Positions 43,904 through 52,416 of a DNA stretch of 64,000 bases are shown here, one piece after another. The translations under genes and the position numbers were made by a program. The stretch comes from Albibacterium bauzanense (GTDB taxonomy: Bacteria; Bacteroidota; Bacteroidia; Sphingobacteriales; Sphingobacteriaceae). Under the pieces are notes generated by a model. It was not told the DNA's origin. It did no database searches and was given only the letters and a program-made list of their open reading frames with translations. How positions within the stretch are numbered: the first letter of the stretch is position 1; each line of letters opens with the position of its first letter. The stretch is taken from assembly GCF_004339765.1 (NCBI RefSeq), contig NZ_SMGO01000003.1:124001-188000 (forward strand), in the 5' to 3' direction.

Positions 43904-44667
43904 TATTGAGGTATTAACTGTAATATTTGAACAATTAGCAGCTCTTCTATAAAAATCAAGAACATAGACATTACCACTGCCCAGTTTGCTGCCCGTCCTA
44001 CACCTTCTGTTCCTTTAGAAGAAGTATAACCTTGAAAACAACCTACTATCCCAATAGTGAATCCAAACACAAAAGACTTAATCAAGGATGAGAAAACATC
44101 TCTAAATGTTATAGCATCAAATACTTCTGTAAAAAAGACGGTTATAGTAGTCGCTTCATTTTGAGCAATATTCATTTGTGCACCCATCAGGGCTACAAAA
44201 GCAGTATAGAACATCAAAACTGGTATCATTATAGATGTAGCCACTACCCTGCTAACAACTAAAAATTTAAAAGGATTTGTCCCAGATACTTCCATTGCTT
44301 CAATTTGTTCTGAAACTTTCATGGATCCTAATTCTGCTCCAATCTGAGAACCAACTTTACCGGCAGCAATTAAGGCAGTAACCAAAGGAGCCAGAGCTCT
44401 GATAACAGCAATGGCAATTAATGCAGGCAGCATTGCTTGAGCTCCAAAGTCTGCTAAAGAAGGGCGAGATTGTTTCGTAAAAACTACCCCGATAATAAAA
44501 CCTGTTAAAGAAATTAAAGGAAGGGATTTAACACCTATTTCATAGCACTGGCGAATAATCTCCTTAAACTCAAAAGGTCCTACAAAAACCTCTCTAAAAA
44601 AGCGCATTACAAAACGGTGTATTTCAGCTAGCTCTACAAGGTATTTATCAATCGTTTTTGAAATCAT
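43903..44667 (-). CDS. MlaE-like ABC lipid permease
   Basis: This 254-residue membrane protein has the MlaE family core: GVKSLPLISLTGFIIGVVFT near residue 45, then GAQAMLPALIAIAVIRALAP, then the cytoplasmic segment VGSQIGAELGSMKVSEQIEA and MEVSGTNPFKFLVVSRVVAT. About five to six hydrophobic segments are visible. It is the first gene of the permease-ATPase-MCE operon. No MlaB or MlaC homologue is next to it, so this is a reduced Mla-type set. Confidence 0.93.
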   Translation of the reverse strand: MISKTIDKYLVELAEIHRFVMRFFREVFVGPFEFKEIIRQCYEIGVKSLPLISLTGFIIGVVFTKQSRPSLADFGAQAMLPALIAIAVIRALAPLVTALIAAGKVGSQIGAELGSMKVSEQIEAMEVSGTNPFKFLVVSRVVATSIMIPVLMFYTAFVALMGAQMNIAQNEATTITVFFTEVFDAITFRDVFSSLIKSFVFGFTIGIVGCFQGYTSSKGTEGVGRAANWAVVMSMFLIFIEELLIVQILQLIPQ

Positions 44668-44713
44668 TTATCTATATTAGAAATGATAATTTTTGCTCTA
44701 CAGCAATATCTGG

Positions 44714-44748
44714 CAAAATTAAAAGTTATATTATTAAAACAGCACAAA
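44714..44748 (-). promoter_or_regulatory. Candidate promoter of the Mla-type operon
   Basis: The reverse strand reads TTTG (44748-44745), 23 bases, then TAATTTTG (44721-44714). The spacer is at the upper limit for Bacteroidota promoters. The box lies about 47 bases before the permease ATG at 44667. Confidence 0.4.
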
Positions 44749-44891
44749 TTATAAACTTATTTAACCTTATCTATTAATAAATACTTAACAAATATTAATT
44801 ATTATTTTAAATTAAAATTAAACCTTAACCAGGTGAACTTTGTCATAGTGGCATAAACTTTGAATAAAATTGAATAATAATCGACAAAGAC

Positions 44892-46145
44892 ATGAAAAAC
44901 ATAAGCAATAAAATAATACTTAGCCTTTCGTTTATCTTCCTCTTTCTAGCTACGGGCCTAAAACAGGTTCAGGCACAAAACGATCAAGTTTCGTTCCAAC
45001 TTTTCTATGACGAACTTTCTCCTTACGGACAGTGGATAGATGATTCTCAATACGGATATATTTGGATACCCGATGTGAGAGGAGATTTTAGACCATATGC
45101 TACAAATGGACATTGGATCAATACAGAATACGGAAATACCTGGTATTCTGATTATGACTGGGGATGGGCTCCGTTCCACTATGGCAACTGGGTATATAAC
45201 AACAATTATGGTTGGGCCTGGGTTCCTGGATATGAATGGGGACCGGCATGGGTATCCTGGCGCCAAGGAGGTGGACAATATGGCTGGGCTCCTCTAGGAC
45301 CTGGAGTAAGCTTTGGTATTAGCATTAATATACCTTTAAGTCACTGGATATTCGTACCGCAACGTTACTTCTTTAGTCCAAGGATCTATAGCTATTACAC
45401 ACCATTTAATAGATACAATAGCTTCTACAACCGAACTACCATTATAAACAACGTTTATGTTTATAATAACCGCAACTATTATGGCGGACCAGGAAGGAAC
45501 GATTTAGCCCGCGTAACCCGTACACCTGTAAGAGTCTATAATGTAAATAATAGCAATCGTCCCGGCAGAGCAACTATTGATTCAAGATCGGTTTCAATTT
45601 ACCGTCCGCAGATCAATCAGGCTACTCGTACAACAAGCAGACCATCTCGTGTTGCAAATACCAGCGATATTAGAAATGAACGCCCAACAGCAGTAGCACC
45701 AAGAAGTTCTAACAGACCGAATGCAACGAATAACACAGGAAGACCAGCAGCTACCCGGCCAGAACAAGGCCGTGCAACTACTGTACGAGGCAACTCTGGA
45801 AACTCAAATAACAATCAAGGTTCTTCAGCTACAGCTCGTCCAACAACGCAACGTCCTGTACGTTCAACCGCTCCTGTACAGCGTCAGAACAATAATAACA
45901 ACAATACCCAAGGAAGGGCTACTGCTCCTGCCAGACAAACTACAGCACGAAATTCTTCTGCAACACAGCAGAGCCGTGCTACAACACAAAGAAGTACGCC
46001 TGCTCGTCAGGCTACACAAGCAGCTCGTCCATCAGTAACAAGAGTAACAAGTTCGAGTCCGTCAAAGGGTTCATCAGCTGCTGCTTCTGGAAGAAGTGCA
46101 CAGCCGAGCCAAAGTAGAGCTCGTAGTGATAGGAATAGCAGATAA
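44892..46145 (+). CDS. YXWGXW-repeat / DUF6600-like exported protein with low-complexity tail
   Basis: This 417-residue protein has a signal peptide ending VQAQ (residue 29). Residues about 35-155 are packed with tryptophan/tyrosine/glycine motifs (SPYGQWIDDSQYGYIWIPDV, then NTWYSDYDWGWAPFHYGNWV and YGWAWVPGYEWGPAWVSW), the YXWGXW repeat pattern. From about residue 210 the chain becomes a long arginine-, serine-, threonine-, asparagine- and glutamine-rich tail with almost no hydrophobic residues. It is strongly basic and probably disordered. Role unknown; the aromatic repeats suggest binding to cell wall or carbohydrate. Single gene ended by a bidirectional hairpin. Confidence 0.85.
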   Translation: MKNISNKIILSLSFIFLFLATGLKQVQAQNDQVSFQLFYDELSPYGQWIDDSQYGYIWIPDVRGDFRPYATNGHWINTEYGNTWYSDYDWGWAPFHYGNWVYNNNYGWAWVPGYEWGPAWVSWRQGGGQYGWAPLGPGVSFGISINIPLSHWIFVPQRYFFSPRIYSYYTPFNRYNSFYNRTTIINNVYVYNNRNYYGGPGRNDLARVTRTPVRVYNVNNSNRPGRATIDSRSVSIYRPQINQATRTTSRPSRVANTSDIRNERPTAVAPRSSNRPNATNNTGRPAATRPEQGRATTVRGNSGNSNNNQGSSATARPTTQRPVRSTAPVQRQNNNNNNTQGRATAPARQTTARNSSATQQSRATTQRSTPARQATQAARPSVTRVTSSSPSKGSSAAASGRSAQPSQSRARSDRNSR

Positions 46146-46159
46146 ATTATATATAATAT

Positions 46160-46206
46160 TAAAACAAGGAGGGGGATTGCTAATAGCAATCCCCCTCCTT
46201 GTTTTA
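46160..46206. terminator. Bidirectional terminator between convergent genes
   Basis: AAAACAAGGAGGGGGATTGC (46161-46180) pairs perfectly with 46186-46205 around the loop TAATA, extended by a T-A pair outside. The A/T tracts on both arms give a U-run in both directions, serving the YXWGXW gene and the B12 uptake unit. Confidence 0.93.
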
Positions 46207-46218
46207 GCACCTTAAAGA

Positions 46219-47322
46219 TTATCTTTTGAAAGCAAATACAGAAGGGAAAGCTCCTGCAGTATAAGTAAGATCAACTTTATTCAGTTTCTTATTATAACGG
46301 CGAACCTTACCTAACTCTGAATAATTAGCATCTGAAAGCCAGATATTTCCATTATCAGAATCGATTGCCAAACCGTAAATATGATTCAGTTCGATTCCTT
46401 TAAAAATGTCAGATTCCTTTAAAGTCTCAGTTGTCAAATCCATTTCTAAAAAGGTATCTTTATCTGCTTTATAATTACTACTTACCAGATAAGCCTTATC
46501 TTCATAAAATGTCATCAGGTGTGCACCAAATTCATAGGTTTTATCTACTTTATTAGTCTTGGTATCTATTCTATATAAACGAGAAGGCACTGCAATAGTC
46601 CAATCAATTGTATTGTAAATATCTGCTGAACTTACATATATTTTATCCTTTCCATCGGCAAATATATTATCAATATTATCAGCAACAGTAATCGTAGTTT
46701 CTACCTTTAATGAAACAGGATCAATTACTGAAACCGTATTATCGTATTCTCCTCCTGTTATCGCATCTGCCCACCCGGCATTTGCAACATATAATTTGTT
46801 TCCTGATGCCACAATACGTTCTGGTGTTCTGCCTACAGCAATTTCCGCTACTACCGTTTTACTAAGAGTATCCAAAACAAACACATCGTTTTTATACGAA
46901 GTAATGAAAGCTTTCCCACTATGAAAAGCTATATTACGAGGCTGATCAACATTAATCGTTTTTACAATTTTAGCATTGGAAGCATTTAATATTTCAATTT
47001 TATTAGACTCATTAACAACAACATATAACAAACTTCCATAAATACCCATGTCATTAGCTATGTCACCCAATGCTTTAGGCTTAGTTGGATCTGAAGAGTT
47101 TGCTGTTCCATAAATATCAAGTGTAATATTACCTGTTAAGAAATCAATATAAGAAAGGCTGGCATTGTTTGCTTGAAAATCTCCTTCATTAAGCACATAA
47201 ACTCCACTTATCGGATCCGACTGCTCATCCGGAGTAAAAGGCTTATCTTTTGAACAAGAAGTAAGAAAAGCAGACAGCAACACAAAAGCTGCTAAACGGG
47301 AAATATTAAAATTAATTTTCAT
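46219..47322 (-). CDS. YncE/DUF5074-type beta-propeller lipoprotein, BtuG-like
   Basis: This 367-residue lipoprotein has lipobox FLTSC (Cys23), followed by SKDKP. Repeated blades of the YncE type follow: VYVLNEGDFQANNASLSYID, then NKIEILNASNAKIVKTINVD, then DVFVLDTLSKTVVAEIAVG and NTVSVIDPVSLKVETTITVA. In Bacteroides, BtuG proteins of this fold sit on the BtuB receptor and capture vitamin B12 with very high affinity. The gene lies 19 bases downstream of a BtuB-like receptor that is itself under a cobalamin riboswitch. That context supports a BtuG role, although sequence alone does not prove it. Confidence 0.78.
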   Translation of the reverse strand: MKINFNISRLAAFVLLSAFLTSCSKDKPFTPDEQSDPISGVYVLNEGDFQANNASLSYIDFLTGNITLDIYGTANSSDPTKPKALGDIANDMGIYGSLLYVVVNESNKIEILNASNAKIVKTINVDQPRNIAFHSGKAFITSYKNDVFVLDTLSKTVVAEIAVGRTPERIVASGNKLYVANAGWADAITGGEYDNTVSVIDPVSLKVETTITVADNIDNIFADGKDKIYVSSADIYNTIDWTIAVPSRLYRIDTKTNKVDKTYEFGAHLMTFYEDKAYLVSSNYKADKDTFLEMDLTTETLKESDIFKGIELNHIYGLAIDSDNGNIWLSDANYSELGKVRRYNKKLNKVDLTYTAGAFPSVFAFKR

Positions 47323-47341
47323 GGTGATATATATATATTAT

Positions 47342-49342
47342 TTAATAAGAAATTTGAAAACTGATACGATAATTTCTACCCGGCATCGGATAATTTCTAA
47401 TGACGGTATAGTTGATATTTGTAATATTATTTGCTTCAGCTAAAAGCTTGTAATTCAGTTTAGCCAATTTATTTTGATACGAAACAGATAGATTCTGAAT
47501 AAACCAATCCTCCATTTGATTCCCAGCAATATTGGTTCTCAAACTATAACGCTCTCCTGTATAAAGCACATTATAATTCAAACCGAATGCCTTATAAGAA
47601 GCTGCAATAAAACCAGACCCACTATTTCGCGGAGCATATGGTATAAACTGATTAAAATTAGCACCATTAGGTGTCTTATCTAAAGCTTTTTGGTAGGTAT
47701 AGTTAACCCCTAAATCAAGATTAATATTCGCATCCATAGCCACATTACCTGATACGCCAAGATCAAGGCCATTAATCTCTACCCGACCTAAATTAACCAT
47801 TGACCACCTGAATAAATTCGCTAAAGGAATGGCTGTGATTCGATCTTTAATACGATTATGATAAGCGTCAGCCTTAAACGTTACTTGTTGAAAACGACTA
47901 TTAAATGCTTTTTGCCAGGTAAAACCAAGATCATATTGATTTACATATTCAGGATTCAGACTGGTAGAACCAATAATGGTATAATACGAGTCATTAAAGG
48001 TTGGAGCTCTGAAAATAGACTTAAAAAATGAGCGAACATATAGGTTCTGATCAGCAAACGGTTTCCATGATGCAGAGATAGAAGGACTTAATATCTGCTT
48101 CGTTCCTGCACTATTGCCAACGCGCACATTTTCTTTTAATATTGCTGTTAATCCATTAGCTTGAATTTGAAAGTTATTCTTTTTCCATTCAATAGCCGCA
48201 TTAATCAATAAAGTATGTCTTTCCGGATAAGCAAAATCCTTCAAATCGGCATCTAATTTATTGTAGAAGTAATCAACTGATACAGATGATTTTAAAGTAT
48301 TTGATAGAACAAACAGATTAGCTGCTGAAACATAAGCTTCTTTCTGCTTATAGTTGTTTTCCAGAAAGCCCTGTGTATTGTGGAAATCAGGATCTTTGTA
48401 ACGCAAATTTAAGCGATCGTACTTTGCATTAATTAATAAACTATAGATATCATTGTACTTCTTCTCCCATCTTCCCTGAACAAAGAAATCTTTATCCCAT
48501 TGCCGGTCGTTAGAATAGTATTTATTATCAACTGCAGCTCCTGGCAGCCCTCGTTCTGATGTATAATTATAAAGACGAATTTCCCATATACTACTATCTT
48601 TTAATGTACCCATCAGTGCTGCTTCTAATCGCAAAGCATCAACATCAGAGTTTTGTCGATTAATCAGTGTATCGGTATCACCTTTTGCATAATAAAAATC
48701 ATAACGGCCATTAGCCTTAACCCATTCTGTATTAAAACTCACACTTGTATTTTTTGAAAGCTTTTGCTGCCATAAAAGGGATGGATTAAATAAGCCAAAA
48801 TCTCCAACTCGTGCACCTACTTTAAGATGACTAGTTTTTCCTTCCTCAAACACAGGCTTTTGTGATTCTAATAATAAAGTTGACGCTGATGAAAAAGCTT
48901 TTGCAGGAATGAGTAGTTTAGTTTGTTGCCCATTAAATAAGGTAATCGACTCAATATTGTCTAACGAGAACTTCCCTAAATCAACTTGTCCATTCTGAGC
49001 ATTATTAATAGCTATACCATTATAAAAGATCGATGTATGATTTGAGCTTAGGCTCCGAACATCAATTGTTTTCATACCCCCAATTCCTCCATAATCCAAA
49101 ACCTGAACACCTGAGAAAAATTTTATAGCATCTGAAACAGAGATACTGTTTAAATTATCCAGATCTTTTTTAGACAAATGCTGTACAGGCATCGTAGAAG
49201 CCTCCTCTTTGTAGAAAGTTGGCCGGGTTATTTCAACCCTCCTCAAGGTATCCCCATAATGCACAGTATCCACCTGAGCTTTGAGCAAAGAAGGAATAAA
49301 GAGAAGAATTAAATACAAATAAACTCTAGACACAAAAATCAA
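47342..49342 (-). CDS. TonB-dependent receptor, BtuB-like (cobalamin uptake)
   Basis: This 666-residue outer-membrane receptor has a signal peptide ending LLKAQ (residue 23). The plug domain spans about 35-150 (VQHLSKKDLDNLNSISVSDA, then IDVRSLSSNHTSIFYNGIAI, then LDNIESITLFNG). A 22-strand barrel region follows and ends in the aromatic signature YRISFQISY. There is no N-terminal carboxypeptidase-like domain, and the size matches BtuB rather than SusC. The cobalamin riboswitch in its leader (49440-49582) marks vitamin B12 or a related corrinoid as the ligand. It is the first gene of the unit with the BtuG-like lipoprotein. Inner-membrane BtuCDF genes are not in this window. Confidence 0.88.
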   Translation of the reverse strand: MIFVSRVYLYLILLFIPSLLKAQVDTVHYGDTLRRVEITRPTFYKEEASTMPVQHLSKKDLDNLNSISVSDAIKFFSGVQVLDYGGIGGMKTIDVRSLSSNHTSIFYNGIAINNAQNGQVDLGKFSLDNIESITLFNGQQTKLLIPAKAFSSASTLLLESQKPVFEEGKTSHLKVGARVGDFGLFNPSLLWQQKLSKNTSVSFNTEWVKANGRYDFYYAKGDTDTLINRQNSDVDALRLEAALMGTLKDSSIWEIRLYNYTSERGLPGAAVDNKYYSNDRQWDKDFFVQGRWEKKYNDIYSLLINAKYDRLNLRYKDPDFHNTQGFLENNYKQKEAYVSAANLFVLSNTLKSSVSVDYFYNKLDADLKDFAYPERHTLLINAAIEWKKNNFQIQANGLTAILKENVRVGNSAGTKQILSPSISASWKPFADQNLYVRSFFKSIFRAPTFNDSYYTIIGSTSLNPEYVNQYDLGFTWQKAFNSRFQQVTFKADAYHNRIKDRITAIPLANLFRWSMVNLGRVEINGLDLGVSGNVAMDANINLDLGVNYTYQKALDKTPNGANFNQFIPYAPRNSGSGFIAASYKAFGLNYNVLYTGERYSLRTNIAGNQMEDWFIQNLSVSYQNKLAKLNYKLLAEANNITNINYTVIRNYPMPGRNYRISFQISY

Positions 49343-49439
49343 TTAAATACAGGGGTTCGAACGCAACGAAATTAAGCATGATGAATATATCAAGCTGAAT
49401 CTGGCTTCAATCCCCGAAAGCCTTTATACAATTCATTTC

Positions 49440-49582
49440 ATTAGGCAGGTTTTCTGACTTGCTCCTCCCGATCTAGCCTTCCCATTCATTTTGAGAAACA
49501 AACAGTGGCAATAATTAGATCTGATTAATAGAGCTTACAGCTGCGGGACAGTTTTGGATTTTCACCAAATTCCCTTTTAATA
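49440..49582 (-). promoter_or_regulatory. Cobalamin (B12) riboswitch
   Basis: On the reverse strand the conserved core is present in order: AAAGGGAA and GGTGAAAATCC, then GTCCCGCAGCTGTAA, the B12-box side GCCACTG (49503-49509), GGGAAGGC, and the closing element GTCAGAAAACCTGCCT (49443-49458). This order is diagnostic of the AdoCbl-type riboswitch. It sits about 98 bases before the BtuB-like start. A stem GGCTT/AAGCC in the interval could be part of the expression platform. Binding of cobalamin is expected to turn the uptake unit off. Confidence 0.95.
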
Positions 49583-49619
49583 AAGTATGATATTTAATCA
49601 TCTTTAACCAAATGCAATG

Positions 49620-49646
49620 CAAATATAGAATAAAGAAAGACACAAA
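49620..49646 (-). promoter_or_regulatory. Probable promoter of the B12 uptake unit
   Basis: The reverse strand reads TTTG (49646-49643), 15 bases, then TATATTTG (49627-49620). The -7 box is perfect; the spacer is shorter than the usual 19. It lies about 40 bases before the riboswitch core. Confidence 0.5.
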
Positions 49647-49760
49647 GCTTAAACTCAGACATTTTTTCATTCACTACTGAGTTCTATCAGCCATTATTTC
49701 AGCTAATTTCAAACTATCCATGATGGTATATGTTTTGATATTAGAAAAGAAAAAGATACT

Positions 49761-52352
49761 ATGAATCTTAATAACTTCACAATAAAAGCACAGGAAGCTA
49801 TTCAAAAAGCCTCCGAAATAACAATAGGAAATCAACAACAGGCAATTGAACCGGCGCACCTTTTGAAAGCTTTACTTATTGTAGATGAAAATGTTATTAA
49901 TCATTTACTAAAGAAACTTAATGTTAACGTTAATCACTTAAGTGATTTGTTAGACACACAAATTAATAGCTATCCAAAAGTAAGCGGAAGCAATGTTTAT
50001 TTGTCCAATTCAAGCAATTCCATTCTTCAAAAGGCTCAGTCCTATTTAAAAGAATTTAAAGATGAATTTGTATCCGTAGAGCATTTACTTCTTGCTATAC
50101 TGGATTCAAACGATAAAGTCTCTGGTTTATTAAAAGATCAGGGAGCAACGGAAAAGGATTTAAAGACGGCAATTACTGAATTAAGAGGAAATAGCAGAGT
50201 AACCAATCAGAACGCCGAAGCTACTTATAACGCTTTAAATAAATATGCTCGTAATTTAAATGAGTATGCAGAATCAGGTAAGCTTGATCCTGTCATTGGG
50301 CGCGATGAAGAAATAAGGCGCGTCATGCAAATCTTATCACGCCGTACAAAAAACAATCCCATATTAGTGGGTGAACCCGGTGTTGGTAAAACAGCTATAG
50401 CAGAAGGCATAGCGCATAGAATCATCAAAGGCGATGTACCGGAAAATCTAAAAACCAAAACTGTATACTCCTTAGATATGGGCGCATTAATTGCCGGAGC
50501 CAAGTATAAGGGTGAATTCGAGGAACGATTAAAATCAGTTGTAAAAGAAGTAGCTGAAAGCGATGGAGAGATTATCCTGTTTATTGACGAGATTCATACT
50601 CTTATAGGTGCTGGTGGTGGAGAAGGTGCCATGGATGCAGCAAACATTTTAAAGCCTGCATTGGCCAGAGGTGAGCTTAGGGCAATTGGAGCTACCACTT
50701 TAAACGAATATCAAAAGTATTTTGAAAAAGATAAAGCTTTAGAACGTAGGTTCCAGATCGTTATGATTAATGAACCTGATACACAAGATGCAATATCGAT
50801 CCTAAGAGGTCTGAAAGAACGCTATGAAACGCATCACAAAGTTCGTATCATGGACAGTGCCATTATAGCTGCTGTAGAGCTCTCTCAACGCTACATTACA
50901 GACCGTTTCTTGCCAGATAAAGCAATTGATTTAATGGATGAAGCTGCTTCTAAATTGCGTATAGAAATGGATTCAGTTCCAGAAGCTGTTGATGAAATCG
51001 AGCGTAAGATTATGCAGCTCGAAATAGAAAGGGAAGCTATTAAGCGTGAAAAAGATGAGAAAATGGTTAAAGAACTAAGCCAGGAGATCTCAGACTTAGT
51101 TGGCGAACGCGATTCCTTAAGAGCTGCCTGGCAAAGCGAGAAATCTCTTGTTGATCAGATCAACCAGGAGATGCAGAAAATTGAAGATTATAAATTGGAA
51201 GCAGAACAGGCTGAACGTGCAGGTGATTATGGCCGTGTTGCTGAAATTCGTTATGGCAGAGTTAAAGAAGCTCAAGACAACGTAACAAAATTCAAAAAAG
51301 ACCTGGAAGAATACCAATCAGAAAACAGGATGCTGAAAGAAGAAGTAACTGCAGAAGATATTGCTGGAGTTGTTTCTCGCTGGACGGGAATTCCTGTGAC
51401 CAGAATGGTTGAAAGTGAACGTGAAAAGCTTCTTAAACTAGAAGAAGAGCTGCATAAAAGAGTTGCAGGGCAATCGGAAGCTATTGATGCAATTGCCGAT
51501 GCTATACGCCGCTCCCGGGCCGGACTGAGTGACAAACGCAGACCCATTGGTTCATTTATATTTCTAGGAACAACGGGTGTTGGTAAAACAGAATTAGCGA
51601 AAGCATTAGCGGAGTTTCTATTTAATGACGAGCATTTAATGGTTCGTATAGACATGAGTGAATACCAGGAAAGACATTCTGTTTCAAGGTTAATTGGAGC
51701 CCCTCCAGGATATGTGGGCTATGAAGAAGGTGGTCAACTGACTGAAGCTGTTCGAAGACACCCTTATTCAGTAATTTTACTCGATGAAATAGAAAAAGCA
51801 CACCCGGATGTTTTCAATATCTTACTTCAAGTGCTGGATGATGGTCATTTAACTGATAATAAAGGGCGATTCGTCAATTTTAAAAATACCATCATAATAA
51901 TGACTTCTAATATCGGCTCTCACCTTATTCAGGATAATTTTACCGATTTAAATGAGTTTAATCGTGAAGAAGTAATCGCTAAAACCAGAAATGAAGTATT
52001 TGAACTCTTAAAGAAATCCATTCGACCAGAGTTTCTCAATAGAATTGATGAGGTAATTATGTTTACTCCGTTAAGCCGTGATGAAATTGCAGAAATAGTT
52101 GCTTTACAATTCAACAACCTACAAAAGCAATTAGCTGAGATGGGAATCACAATTGAGGCAAGTCCGGAAGCTTTAGACTGGTTAGCACAATTAGGTTACG
52201 ATCCTCAATTTGGGGCCAGACCGCTTAAACGGGTGATACAGAAAAGAGTATTAAACGAATTATCGAAAGAAATATTAGCCAATAAAATAAATAAGGATAG
52301 CAACATAAAACTGGATGTATTTGATAATAAATTCGTTTTCCTGAATAATTAA
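49761..52352 (+). CDS. clpB: ATP-dependent disaggregase ClpB
   Basis: This 863-residue cytoplasmic chaperone rescues aggregated proteins with DnaK. It has the N-domain (residues 1-150), AAA+ module 1 with Walker A GEPGVGKTAIAEG near residue 204, and Walker B ILFIDEIHTLIGAG. A long coiled-coil M-domain lies at about 405-525. AAA+ module 2 has Walker A GTTGVGKTELAKALAEF near residue 604, the pore loop GAPPGYVGYEEGGQLTEAV, and Walker B VILLDEIEKAHPD. The M-domain separates it from ClpA and ClpC. Single gene ended by a terminator at 52379. No CIRCE or similar heat-shock operator was recognised upstream. Confidence 0.97.
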   Translation: MNLNNFTIKAQEAIQKASEITIGNQQQAIEPAHLLKALLIVDENVINHLLKKLNVNVNHLSDLLDTQINSYPKVSGSNVYLSNSSNSILQKAQSYLKEFKDEFVSVEHLLLAILDSNDKVSGLLKDQGATEKDLKTAITELRGNSRVTNQNAEATYNALNKYARNLNEYAESGKLDPVIGRDEEIRRVMQILSRRTKNNPILVGEPGVGKTAIAEGIAHRIIKGDVPENLKTKTVYSLDMGALIAGAKYKGEFEERLKSVVKEVAESDGEIILFIDEIHTLIGAGGGEGAMDAANILKPALARGELRAIGATTLNEYQKYFEKDKALERRFQIVMINEPDTQDAISILRGLKERYETHHKVRIMDSAIIAAVELSQRYITDRFLPDKAIDLMDEAASKLRIEMDSVPEAVDEIERKIMQLEIEREAIKREKDEKMVKELSQEISDLVGERDSLRAAWQSEKSLVDQINQEMQKIEDYKLEAEQAERAGDYGRVAEIRYGRVKEAQDNVTKFKKDLEEYQSENRMLKEEVTAEDIAGVVSRWTGIPVTRMVESEREKLLKLEEELHKRVAGQSEAIDAIADAIRRSRAGLSDKRRPIGSFIFLGTTGVGKTELAKALAEFLFNDEHLMVRIDMSEYQERHSVSRLIGAPPGYVGYEEGGQLTEAVRRHPYSVILLDEIEKAHPDVFNILLQVLDDGHLTDNKGRFVNFKNTIIIMTSNIGSHLIQDNFTDLNEFNREEVIAKTRNEVFELLKKSIRPEFLNRIDEVIMFTPLSRDEIAEIVALQFNNLQKQLAEMGITIEASPEALDWLAQLGYDPQFGARPLKRVIQKRVLNELSKEILANKINKDSNIKLDVFDNKFVFLNN

Positions 52353-52378
52353 CGGCTCAACTATTCGTTAAAATTAAT

Positions 52379-52405
52379 AAAGGCACATTTATTGTGCCTT
52401 TTGCA
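52379..52405 (+). terminator. Intrinsic terminator after clpB
   Basis: AAAGGCACA (52379-52387) pairs with TGTGCCTTT (52393-52401) around TTTAT, then TTGCATTT. A compact stem 16 bases before the next gene. Confidence 0.85.
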
Positions 52406-52416
52406 TTTACAACAGA

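Noticed and set aside
45097-46038. Forward frames in another phase within the YXWGXW gene
   Set aside because: They arise from the repetitive base composition of that gene, which itself has signal peptide and repeat motifs.
49349-49362. GGGTTCGAAC resembling a tRNA T-arm
   Set aside because: No acceptor, D or anticodon arms can be built around it; it lies in the leader of the BtuB-like gene.
51272-51655. 127-codon reverse frame in clpB
   Set aside because: Antisense to the second AAA+ module; serine/arginine-rich composition is typical of a shadow frame.
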